A DNA stretch of 64,000 bases from Skeletonema tropicum. Taxonomy: Eukaryota > Bacillariophyta > Thalassiosirophyceae > Thalassiosirales > Thalassiosiraceae. Of this stretch, positions 9,245 to 20,794 are shown in pieces. The stretch is from contig CM074128.1 of NCBI GenBank assembly GCA_037178625.1, positions 2,170,001-2,234,000 of the forward strand, read 5' to 3'. Numbering within the stretch: the stretch's first letter is position 1; each line of letters opens with the position of its first letter. The notes under the pieces were generated by a model. That model did not search any database. It had not been told where the DNA came from and saw only the letters and a program-made list of their open reading frames with translations. The translations under genes and the position numbers were made by a program.

Positions 9245-12200
9245 TTAAGAACAACCACCGCATCCCCAAAACGGCGGTGCGTCTGGGTTGCAGCATGAGA
9301 AGTCGCCATCGCACTCTCCTGCAACTCGATCTTAAAGATCGCAAGAAAAGTAGAAGTAGAAGAGAGTGAAAATGGAACAGTTAGATGACATGTTTGTATG
9401 AAGAGAGATGAGGAGAGCAAGACCAAGCTATGCTTGCTAAGTAGCTAGAGCGCTAGCCTGAACTCACCTTGAGAGTTTCCGCAGCAGGCCCTTTCCCCCT
9501 TGCTGTAAATGTAAATAATGGAGGTGGAGATAGAGGTGGAGGTGTGGAACAGGAAGAAATCATTGGGGTCAGTTCGACCAAAAAACATAAATACATTCAG
9601 AGGAAAAATGAAAGATAGGACACTTTACTCTTACCATGCGCCGGCACCAATATTGCCTGTTTTTCTATTACAAGCTTTCTCCCCAATACTAGTATTGTCA
9701 TGGTCAAGTGTTGAATGGGAAAAAGCATAGCATGGAGCAAAACAGAGATGGAATGGTGCACAAGTGCAAGCAATGTTAGTACACTCTTATACTGATTCTC
9801 TGATAAAGTAGACAGAAATGGAAATGAAGCATTGAAACAAGACATGTGAAGAGAATGACAGATTCAGATAGGACACTTTTCTCTTACCAAGCACCTTCAT
9901 CAATATTGCCTGTATTTTTATCACAAGCTTTCTCCCCAATACTAGTATTGTCACGGTCAAGGTTGAAAGGGAAAAAGCATAGCATGGAGCAAAACAGAGT
10001 AGAGTGAAGGTGCAAGTGCAAGAAATGTTAGTACGCTCTTGTACTTGTACTGATTCTCTGATAGAGTAGACAGAAATGGAAATGAAACAAGAAATATGAA
10101 GATAAGAATGACAGATACAGACAGGAAACTTTTCTCTTACCAAGCACCGTCACCAATAATGCCATAACCACATGCATAACGTCCAAGACTAGTACATTTG
10201 ACATGAAAGGAAAAGTCAAAGAAGGAACATGTACAATGGAGCAAGCATGAAGTCTTAGAGTGACCGATGGTACTGATACTGATAGATCAGACTGAAATGA
10301 AACAAGACATTTGAAGACGGGAATGATAGCTTTTTCTCACCATGAACCGTTGCCAACATTATCTGCAGAAAAACCACATGCCCCAAATCCATTACTGCGA
10401 TGTTTCACGTGAAAGGCAGCAAAACGCAACGAGCCATACGAGAAGCAAGAGATAAGAATGGAACAAGCAATGTCAATGTTAGTACCCTCTGATGCTGACA
10501 TTTGTTGAAGCATTTGATAGAGACTACCTTCTTCTTACCATGACCCGACGCCAACAGTACCACCTTCCAATTCATAACATGTTTCATATCCTTGACTATG
10601 TGAGGAAGGCACAAAGCAAGGAGACAAGAGAAAAAAAAGATTTGTGAATGGTGCAAGAAACAATATCAATGTTAGTGCTCTGATATGTGTAATGATATTA
10701 TTGTTAGAGTAAACAGAAATGAAACAAGACATTTGTACTAGAAGAGAATACTAATACTAGATAGGAGTAGGATATACTTATGCTCACTCACCATGACCCA
10801 GCGTTAATCGTAGCTGCATTTCCTTGACATGCACCCAAACCAATACTAGTTTGTGCCACGTGATAGGCAAGAGGCAAGAGCAACACAAAACAAGAAGATG
10901 ATAATAGTGCAAGCAATGTCAATGTTAGTGTCTGATAATAATGCCTCTGACAGGTATAAGACAGAAAAATGAAACATGAGATTTGAACAAGAGAATCATA
11001 GATTGGATGCTTCTTACCATGAATCTTCACCAATGATATTGCCTCGATTGTCCTCACATGCAAACCTCCCACGACTAGTACATAATTCACACGTAGCATT
11101 GAAAGTGAAAGGCAAAAAGCAAGGAGAGCAAGAAAGAAGAGGAGATGTAAATGGCACAAAACATGTTAGAAATAGAAATGCAACAAGGTGTATTGGAATA
11201 CCGGAAGAGAGTCATTCCCTGTGACACAAGGATTGTAATGATAAATGTATAAGAGACTCTTCTGCTTACCATGAATTGTTGCTGACAGCACCTTGATTCT
11301 CTTTGCATGCTCTATCATACATTGTATCTGTATCAGTGCTTATACTGGTTCGTGTCATGTGAAAGAAAGGAAAGTAGGCAGACTATGAGAAACAAAATAT
11401 ATGAATGGTACAAGCAATGATAGCACACATACTGATTCTGATAGAAAGAAATCATGGGGGAATGGCAACAGAGAGCGATGGATCGCATACTTCTTTCTCA
11501 CCATGAATTGTCACCAACGTTGCCTTGATTATCATAACATGCCTCCTCCCCGATACAGGAACATTGGCCAATCATACCTAGATGTCAAATCCAAATCAAG
11601 AAAAGAGAAATAGGCAAAAGGATTCAACCAGAAGTGAGATTTTGGAACATCATTTTCTAAATCCGTCTCAGTGTCTCAGCCTCATCAACACAAACTCACC
11701 TGTGTTTCCCTCACAAGCGTCAAGCCCAACACATCCGCACGAAGAGGGTTGAAGGGAAGCAGAGGGCTGAAGTGAGATGGAAGGACTCGTTGACGTGGAC
11801 GGCTCCGAAGATGGAGGGCCAACAGTGTCAACCACAAAGTTGCCATCGGACACATTAGCATCAAGGTTGAGCTCTCCATTCATCAGCTGAAGAAGAAAAT
11901 CGTCAGAAAGATTATCAACAAAGGCTATAGCATCATCTGGTTGGAGATCCAACCCGAGATTTTCATTCATTGCCGTCATGACTGCCAGCAGCATATTCTT
12001 GAGTGCTTCTCGTTCGCTGTCGAGTTCTTGTAACCCTCGCGACATTGATCCATCTTTGATCCACTCACTTCCAGAGTTTGAGCTCATCCCATCTTTCTCC
12101 TTGCTAGTACCATAACCTAAGCGGCGACGTTCAATAGCACTGGCAAATTGAAGTTGCAATGTTAGTCCTCCCGTAATTGCACGACATGATTCATTGTCAC

Positions 12201-13047
12201 CAAGTTGGACGGTGACAGGGCACGTAGTATCGACCGACAAGTCATTGGGTGAGGAAGAAATGCTCGCAACAATACCAATACTTCCTTCTTCTTCGCCCTT
12301 CTTCTTCTTCTTCTTTCGACTCTTTGCCCGAAGAGCGCTTGGACAAAAGCTGCCAAGTAGTGATTGATGGAGGGTAACCTCGTTGCATGAAATGATATGA
12401 TCAACATCATCTTCATCTTGATCCTCATCGTTGACAATCAAGACGTAGCCGTAGGCCATTACCATATCGGTAGTGGTAACTCCCTGTTCCACATCCACAT
12501 CACAGGTATCACTCAAGGGCAAATTGATTCCACCAACGGGGCATAACTCTTCGCTATCATCGTTTTTGTTGCCCTTACTACCCTTCGCCTGGATCAATAA
12601 CTTGGATCCATCAGTGCTAGCCATGCGATTGCGGCTGTCTTTCACCACCCCAGAGATGCCTGTACTCATGAGAATGAAGAACAGACCGAGAATCATGACG
12701 CTACCTAGAACTTTGTAGTTGTAGCAGCCGCTACGAGAAACACTAAAGCCAAAGAAGGACGCCTTGGGCTTGGCTTCTTGATTGGAGGTGGATGTGTGGC
12801 ACTCTTCATCTTCGTCACGGTCACGGGAGGAAAGCTCATCGTCGATGTCATCGTTGAAGTTGAAGGAATCGTCTTGGATACGAAGTCCCCCGCTACCGCC
12901 GGTTGCGGAGGCGGAGTTACCTAAAGTTTGAGATCGATTAGCGGCAGCAGCGATGATCTCGATCTCGACTCCAGCTCCAGAAGTAACGGAGCCGTCGTCG
13001 ATGTTGGCGCCGGCGCCAGCATTGGTGATGAATGAGCTCATGATCAT
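9245..13047 (-). CDS. Membrane-anchored protein with tandem Cys repeats, 12 exons
   Basis: Proposed as complement(join(9245..9318, 9468..9502, 9635..9688, 9888..9941, 10141..10188, 10341..10394, 10539..10595, 10792..10845, 11018..11074, 11270..11344, 11502..11577, 11700..13047)), 661 residues. Every junction is GT-AG and keeps phase. Exon 1 gives a disordered N-terminus, one membrane segment (about 111-134) and a large presumably extracellular region with scattered Cys. Exons 2-10 each encode one short repeat, roughly G-x-x-A-C-x-x-N-x-G-x-I-G-x-G-S/A-C. The last Cys is split across the intron (TG at the exon end, C or T at the next start). Exons 3-10 are 48-75 bases, all multiples of 3. Exons 11 and 12 close with a Cys-rich tail (FSCCNPDAPPFWGCGGCS). 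I recognise the repeat style from diatom predicted proteins but know no function; a cell-surface role is inference. Confidence 0.72.
9635..11577 (-). repeat. Tandem exon-plus-intron duplications
   Basis: Nine consecutive units of about 200-253 bases, each holding one mini-exon and its flanking intron. Intron motifs recur, for example GGAGCAAAACAGAG, ATGAAACAAGACAT and a short string near CAATGTTAGTAC. Splice sites recur as ACTAG (acceptor) and ATG|GTAAG or TTG|GTAAG (donor). Units at 9635 and 9888 are nearly identical over exon and intron, so duplication is comparatively recent there; units near 11.3 kb are more diverged. Confidence 0.8.
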
Positions 13048-13784
13048 AATGTGATGATGATGATGATTTGGAAGGCGGAAGGCGCAGGAGCAGAAGAGGG
13101 AGGGGCAGCCATTATCGTGCGGTCAATCGAGATCGATGTGAGGTAATTGCAACGTGAACGTTCACCAAAAATTGAATTTATGACACGAAGTGCTGCAATA
13201 AATGCAGAGAGAGTGAGCGCCAAAGAGAAGAGGTGACCATCAAAAACAGTTGAAAACAAGAAAAGGCTCGATTCAAAAAATGATGATGTATCGCAGCTAA
13301 CCCTTTTTAACCCTAACATTCTTAGGCTGAGTACCGGATGATGAGCTCTATGTTCTCCCGACGCGGTAGATTCTGTACTAATTCCAAGGTTTCAATTTAA
13401 GTGTAAAAGTCGTTCTGACACTTGTGAAACTTTCTTCGAAACACTGGCCTGGACCTCTCTCCTTCGGATTGGCTACAAAATTGAAAACTCTATGACATGA
13501 AACTGCCGAGAAATCAATGGCAATGGCTGCAAGGAATGGATGAGGGTGAGATAATCAACAAGCAACACATTACCGGTCAAATGATAACAGCAGCAACTAT
13601 CTTAACAAAAAGTAACATCAAAATGTGCCGCATGCCACTCACACTCACGGAAATGATAATAAATATGGTTGGAAGAGGAAGTAAACTTATAATTGATGGT
13701 GAAAGAAAAGACGCAAAGAGGAGATAAAAACATATTGAAAAGATAAACATAATACAATTACCACTTCCTTGATCACAAAGGTCG
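13048..13784. promoter_or_regulatory. 5' flank of the cysteine-repeat gene
   Basis: Between the start codon at 13047 and the satellite array. It contains two strings of the type TTAACCCTAAC or TAACCC near 13298-13318. The short frames here (13044-13319 minus, 13497-13727 plus) lack coding character. Confidence 0.3.
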
Positions 13785-15755
13785 AAAGGCGCTGCGATGC
13801 TACGACGTCGTAACTGATATCTGATATGAGGAAGAGAGGTCCAGTGTGAGCTGGCCAGCAGCACCACATTCTACCAAATCGTATCAATCACCGTCGTCAA
13901 TACGCGAATGAGCAGCTTATAGCAACTCATTATAGTCAGCGGTGATAACATGCCAGCAAAAAAAGAAGTAGGCTGACGGATGGGTGCGAAAAAGCGATAG
14001 TACAGTCTCGCAGTCGCAGCTGATATTGAGAGTAGGTGTCCAATGTGAGCTGGCCAGCAGCACCACATTCTACCAAATCGTATCTATCGCCGTCGGTATG
14101 GGCATGACCCGCTGTTAGTGGCCCATTATAGTCGGCGGTGATACTAGACAAGCTCATTTGTACTGCTCAGACGACTAGCGTCCGTAGAAGCGATGCTACA
14201 GTCTCGTAGCTGATCTGAGAGGTCCAGTGTGAGCTGGCAAGCAGCACCACATTCTACCAAATCGTATCTATCGCCGTCGGTATGGGCATGAGCCGCTGCT
14301 GGTGGCTCATTATAGTCGGCGGTGATACTAGACAAGCTCATTTGTACTGTTTAGACGACTAGCGTCCGTAGAAGCAATGCTACAGTCTCGTAGCCGGTCT
14401 GAGAGGTCCAGTGTGAGCTGGCCAGCAGCAACTCATTCGACCAAATCGTATCAATCGCAGTCGGTATGGGCATGAGCCGCTGCTAGTGGCCAATTAAAGT
14501 CGATGGTGACACCACACAAGCTCAAATTTATTGCTCTACAGGTTTGCTTACGTAAAAGCGATGCTACAGTCTCGTAGCTGATCTGAGACGTCCAGTGTGA
14601 GATGGCCAGCAGCACCACATTCTACCAAATCATACTATCGTCGTCAATACGCGCATGAGCAGCTTCTAGCAACTCATTATAGTCAGCGGTGATACCATGC
14701 CAGCAAAAAAAGAAGTAGGCAGACGGCTGGCCTGCGTACAAGCAATGCTACAGTCTCGCAGTCGCAGCTGATATTGAGATAAGGTGTCCAATGTGGGCTG
14801 GCCAGCAGCACCGCATTCTACCAAATCGTATCTATCGCCGTCGGTATGGGCATGAGCCGCTGCTGGTGGCCCTTTATAGTCGATAGGGATACTAGACAAG
14901 CTCATTTGTACTGCTCAGACGACTAGCGTCCGTAGAAGCGATGCTACAGTCTCAAAGCTGATCTGAGAGGTCCAGTGTGAGCTGGCCAGCAGCACCACAT
15001 TCGACCAAATCGTATCAATCGCAGTCGGTATGGGCATGAGTCGCTGCTAGTGGCCAATTAAAGTCGATGGTGATACCACACAAGCTCAAATTTATTGCTC
15101 TAAAGGTTTGCTTACGTAAAAGCGATGCTAAAGTCTCGTAGCTGATCTGAGAGGTCCAGTGTGAGCTGGCCAGCAGCACCACATTCTACCAAATCATACT
15201 ATCGTCGTCAATACGCGCATGAGCAGCTTCTAGCAACTCATTATAGTCAGCGGGGATACCATGCCAGCAAAAAAAGAAGTAGGCAGACGGCTGGCCTGCG
15301 TAGAAGCGATGCTACAGTCTTGCAGTCGCAGCTGATATTGAGAGTAGGTGTCCAATGTGGGCTGGCCAGCAGCACCACATTCTACCAAATGATACTATCG
15401 CCGTCAGTATGAGCATGAGCCGCTGCTGGTGGCCCATAATGGTCGGCAGGGATACTAGCCAAGCTCATTTGAACTGCTCAGACGACTAGCGTCCGTAGAA
15501 GCAATGCTACAGTCTAAAAGCTGATCTGAGAGGTCCAGTGTAAGCTGGCCAGCAGCACCTCATTCAACCAAATTGTATCTCTCACCGTCGGTATGGGCAT
15601 GAGCCGCTGCTGGTGGCCCATAAAGCTCAAATTTATTGCTCTACAGGTTTGCTTACGTAAAAGCGATGCTACAGTCTCGTAGCTGATCTGAGACGTCCAG
15701 TGTGAGATGGCCAGCAGCACCACATTCTACCAAATCATAGCTATCGTCGTCAATA

Positions 15756-16455
15756 CGCGCATGAGCAGCTTCTAGCAACTCATTATAGTCAGCGGTTATA
15801 CCATGTCAGCAAAAAAAAAAGTAGGCAGAAGACTAGCGTGCGTAGAAGCGATGCTACAGTCTTGCAGTCGCAGCTGATATTGAGAGTAGGTGTCCAATGT
15901 GGGCTTGCCAGCAGCACCACATTCTACCAAATCGTATCTATCGCTTTCGGTATGGGCATGAGCCGCTGCTGGTGGCCCATTATAGTCGGCGGTGATACGC
16001 GACAAGCTCATTTGTACTGCTCAGATGACTAGCGTCCGTAGAAGCAATGCTACAGTCTCAAAGCTGATCTGAGAGGTCCAGTGTGAGCTGGTATGCAGCA
16101 CAACATTCTACCAAATCGTATCTCTCACCGTCGGTATGGGCATGAGCCGCTGCTGGTGGCCCTTTATAGTCGGCGGTGATACGCGACAAGCTCATTTGTA
16201 CCGCTCAGACGACTAGCGTCCGTAGAAGCGATGCTACAGTCTCGTAGCTGATCTGAGAGGTCCAGTGTGAGCTGGTTAGTAGCACCAGATTCAACCAAAT
16301 TGTATCTATCACCGTCGGTATGGGCATGAGCCGCTGCTGGTGGCCCATTATAGTCGACGGTGATACGCGACAAGCTCATTTGTACTGCTCAGACGACTAG
16401 CGTCCGTAGAAGCGATGCTACAGTCTCGTAGCTGATCTGAGAGGTCCAGTGTAAG
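15756..16455 (+). repeat. Higher-order duplicate, copy 1
   Basis: About 700 bases that recur almost unchanged 1257 bases downstream (17013-17712), spanning nearly four monomers including the A-rich variant. Only a few differences are visible, for example ACCAGATTC here against ACCTCATTC in the other copy. This indicates recent unequal exchange inside the array. Confidence 0.85.
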
Positions 16456-17012
16456 CTGGCCAGCAGCACCTCATTCAACCAAATTGTATCTCTCACCGTC
16501 GGTATGGGCATGAGCCGCTGCTGGTGGCCCATAAAGTCGGCGGTGTTACTAGACAAGCTCATTTGTACTGCTCAGAGGACTAGCGTCCGTAGAAGCGATG
16601 CTACAGTCTCGTAGCTGATCTGAGAGGTCCAGTGTGAGCTGGCCAGCAGCACAACATTCAACCAAATCATAATAGTCGACGGTGATACGCGACAAGCTCA
16701 TTTGTACTGCTCAGACGACTAGCGTCCGTAGAGGCAATGCTACAGTCTCGTAGCTGTTCTGAGAGGTCCAGTGTGAGCTGGTATGCAGCACCACATTCAA
16801 CCAAATCGTATCTATCACCGTCAGTATGGGCATGAGCCGCTGCTGGTGGCCCATTATAGTCGGCGGTGATACGCGACAAGCTCATTTGTACTGCTCAGAC
16901 GACTAGCGTCCGTAGAAGCTATTCTACAGTCTCGTAGCTGATCTGAGAGGTCCAGTGTGAGCTGGCCAGCAGCACCACATTTCACCAAATAATACTATAG
17001 TCGTCGTCATTT

Positions 17013-17712
17013 CGCGCATGAGCAGCTTCTAGCAACTCATTATAGTCAGCGGTTATACCATGTCAGCAAAAAAAAAAGTAGGCAGAAGACTAGCGTGCGT
17101 AGAAGCGATGCTACAGTCTTGCAGTCGCAGCTGATATTGAGAGTAGGTGTCCAATGTGGGCTTGCCAGCAGCACCACATTCTACCAAATCGTATCTATCG
17201 CTTTCGGTATGGGCATGAGCCGCTGCTGGTGGCCCATTATAGTCGGCGGTGATACGCGACAAGCTCATTTGTACTGCTCAGATGACTAGCGTCCGTAGAA
17301 GCAATGCTACAGTCTCAAAGCTGATCTGAGAGGTCCAGTGTGAGCTGGTATGCAGCACAACATTCTACCAAATCGTATCTCTCACCGTCGGTATGGGCAT
17401 GAGCCGCTGCTGGTGGCCCTTTATAGTCGGCGGTGATACGCGACAAGCTCATTTGTACCGCTCAGACGACTAGCGTCCGTAGAAGCGATGCTACAGTCTC
17501 GTAGCTGATCTGAGAGGTCCAGTGTGAGCTGGTTAGTAGCACCTCATTCAACCAAATTGTATCTATCACCGTCGGTATGGGCATGAGCCGCTGCTGGTGG
17601 CCCATTATAGTCGACGGTGATACGCGACAAGCTCATTTGTACTGCTCAGACGACTAGCGTCCGTAGAAGCGATGCTACAGTCTCGTAGCTGATCTGAGAG
17701 GTCCAGTGTGAG
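17013..17712 (+). repeat. Higher-order duplicate, copy 2
   Basis: Partner of 15756-16455, displaced by 1257 bases. After about 17712 the two copies diverge (GGTATGCAGC here against GGCCAGCAGC in copy 1). Confidence 0.85.
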
Positions 17713-20700
17713 CTGGTATGCAGCACCACATTCAACCAAATCGTATCTATGACCGTCGGTATGGGCATGAGCCGCTGCTGGTGGCCCATTATAGTCGGCG
17801 GTGATACGCGACAAGCTCATTTGTACTGCTCAGACGACAAGTGTCCGTAGAAGCGATGCTACAGTCTCGTAGCTGATCTGAGAGGTCCAGTGTGAGCTGG
17901 CCAGCAGCACCACATTTCACAAAATCATACTATAGTCGTCGTCATTTCGCGCATGAGCAGCTTCTAGCAACTCTTTATAGTCAGCGGTTATACCATGCCA
18001 GCAAAAAAAGAAGTAGGCAGACGACTAGCGTCCGTAGAAGCGATGCTACAGTCTTGCTGTCGCAGCTGATATTGAGAGTAGGTGTCCAATGTGGGCTGTC
18101 CAGCAGCACCACTTTCTACCAAATCGTATCTATCGCCGTCGGTATGGGCATGAGCCGCTGCTGGTGGCCCATTATAGTCGGCGGTGATACTAGACAAGCT
18201 CATTTGTACTGCTCAGACGACTAGCGTCCGTAGAAGCAATGCTACAGTCTCAAAGCTGATCTGAGAGGTCCAGTGTGAGCTGGTATGCAGCACAACATTC
18301 AACCAAATCGTATCTCTCACCGTCGGTATGGGCATGAGCCGCTGCTGGTGGCTCATTATAGTCGGCGGTGATACGCGACAAGCTCATTTGTACCGCTCAG
18401 ACGACTAGCGTCCGTAGAAGCGATGCTACAGTCTCGTAGCTGATCTGAGAGGTCCAGTGCTGGCTGGCCAGCAGCAACTCATTCAACCAAATCGTATCTA
18501 TCGCCGTCGGTATGGGCATGAGCCGCTGCTGGTGGCCCATTATAGTCGGCGGTGATACGCGACAAGCTCATTTGTACTGCTCAGACGACTAGCGTCCGTA
18601 GAAGCGATGCTACAGTCTCGTAGCTGATCTGAGAGATCCAGTGTGAGCTGGTATGCAGCACCACATTCAACCAAATCGTATCTATCACCGTCGGTATGGG
18701 CATGAGCCGCTGCTGGTGGCTCATTATAGTCGGCGGTGATACGCGACAAGCTCATTTGTACCGCTCAGACGACTAGCGTCCGTAGAAGGGATGCTACAGT
18801 CTCGTAGCTGATCTGAGAGGTCCAGTGTGAGCTGGCCAGCAGCAACTCATTCAACCAAATCGTATCTATCGCCGTCGGTATGGGCATGAGCAGCTGTTGG
18901 TGGCCCAATATAGTCGGCGGTTATACGCGACAAGCTCATTTGTACTGCTCAGACGACTAGCGTCCGTAGAAGCGATGCTACAGTCACGTAGCTGATCTGT
19001 GAGGTCCAGTGCTGGCTGGCCAGCAGCACCACATTCTACCAAATCGTATCTATCGTCGTCAATACGCGCATGAGCAGCTTCTAGCAACTCATTATAGTCA
19101 GCGGTGATACCATGCCAGCAAAAAAAGAAGTAGGCAGACGGCTGGCCTGCGTAGAAGCGATGCTACAGTCTTGCAGTCGCAGCTGATATTGAGAGTAGGT
19201 GTCCAATGTGGGCTGTCCAGCAGCACCACATTCTACCAAATCGTATCTATCACCGTCGGTATGGGCATGAGCCGCTGCTGGTGGCCCTTTATAGCTGGTG
19301 GTGATACTAGACAAGCTCATTTGTACTGCTCAGACGACTAGCGTCCGTAGAAGCAATGCTACAGTCTCAAAGCTGATCTGAGAGGTCCAGTGTGAGCTGG
19401 TATGCAGCACAACATTCAACCAAATCGTATCTATCACCGTCAGTATGGGCATGAGCCGCTGCTGGTGGCCCAATATAGTCGGCGGTGATACGCGACAAGC
19501 TCATTTGTACCGCTCAGACGACTAGCGTCCGTAGAAGCGATGCTACAGTCTCGTAGCTGATCTGAGAGGTCCAGTGTGAGCTGGTTAGTAGCACCTCATT
19601 CAACCAAATTGTATCTATCACCGTCGGTATGGGCATGAGCCGCTGCTGGTGGCCCATTAAAGTCGATGGTGATACTAAACAAGCTCATTTGTACTGTTTA
19701 GACGACTAGCGTGTGGGCTTGCCGGCAGCACTACTACCACCAAAATTGTATACTCGTCGTGATTATGAACATGAGCATCTGCTTTTGGTCCTTTAAACTT
19801 GGTACTGAAACTTACTACACTCTTATGCTTCGCACAGACGACTAGCGTCCGTAGAAGCAATGCTACAGTCTCGTAGCTGATCTGAGAGGTCCAGTGTGAG
19901 CTGGCCAGCAGCACCACATTCTACCAAATCGTATCTATCACCGTCGGTATCGGTGGATGAGCCGCTGCTAGTGGCCCATTAAAGTCGGCGGTGATACGCG
20001 ACAAGCTCATTTGTACTGCTCAGACGACTAGCGTCCGTAGAAGCGATGCTACAGTCTCATAGCTGATCTGAGAGGTCCAGTGTTCGCTTGCCAGCAGCAC
20101 AACAACCACCCAAATCGTATCAATCATCATGAATATGAGCATGAGCCGCTGCTGGTGGCCCATTATAGTCAGCGGTGATACCACACATGCTCAATTTTAT
20201 TTCTCTGTAGGTTTGCTTACGTAGAAGCAATGCTACAGTCTCGTAGCTGATCTGAGAGGTCCAGTGCTGGCTTGCCGGCAGCACTACAACCACCCAAATC
20301 GTATCTCTCGTCGTGAATACGAGCATGAGCAGCTGCTATTGGTCCTTTTTCAGTACTGATTTACTTTTTGTTTATTTATTTATACTTGGTACTGAAACTC
20401 AATACACTCTTATGCTTCGCACAGACGACTAGCGTCCGTAGAGGCGATGCTACAATCTCGTAGCTGATCTGAGAGGTCCAGTGTGGGCTTGCCGGCAGCA
20501 GTGCGATGACCAAAATCGTATCTCTCGTCGTGAATATGAGCATGATCAGCTTCTAGGGCCTGTTATAATATTTAGCGGTGATGGGTAGTAGCTCATTTGC
20601 TCCGCACTGACGGATAGATGGATTAGTCTTCGAACTGAAGGAGATAGGGCGATGGAGCGGGACTGTTAGCAGAAACATGTTGAAGTATGTGTCCTACATA

Positions 20701-20794
20701 GAAATAATTATGAAAGGATTTATGATTTGTTATGTAACTAAAAAACAGTTTCAAATATAGTTATGGTCTATGCGGAACGTATTATCAGCCCTAG

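Larger units (their letters stand above)
13785..20616 (+). repeat. Main ~185-bp satellite array
   Basis: About 36 head-to-tail monomers spaced roughly 181-188 bases. Typical monomer strings in order are GACGACTAGCGTCCGTAGAA, GATGCTACAGTCTCGTAGCT, GATCTGAGAGGTCCAGTGTG, GCTGGCCAGCAGCACC, CCAAATCGTATCTATC, GTATGGGCATGAGCCGCTGC, ATTATAGTCGGCGGTGATAC and GACAAGCTCATTTGTACTGC. A variant monomer with an A-rich insert (GCAAAAAAAGAAGTAGGCAG) recurs at about 13.95, 14.70, 15.27, 15.81, 17.07, 18.00 and 19.12 kb. Monomers toward both ends are more diverged. The many 65-80-residue minus-strand frames are only reading frames of the monomer. The size is close to a nucleosomal repeat, as in many centromeric or subtelomeric satellites, but no location is proven. 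Confidence 0.95.

Noticed and set aside
13936..20326. Repeated minus-strand frames of 65-80 codons (peptides starting MSLSSITADYNGPP) that look like a gene family
   Set aside because: They are one frame of the satellite monomer. The period (~185) is not a multiple of 3, stops recur at the same place, and both orientations of the satellite produce frames.
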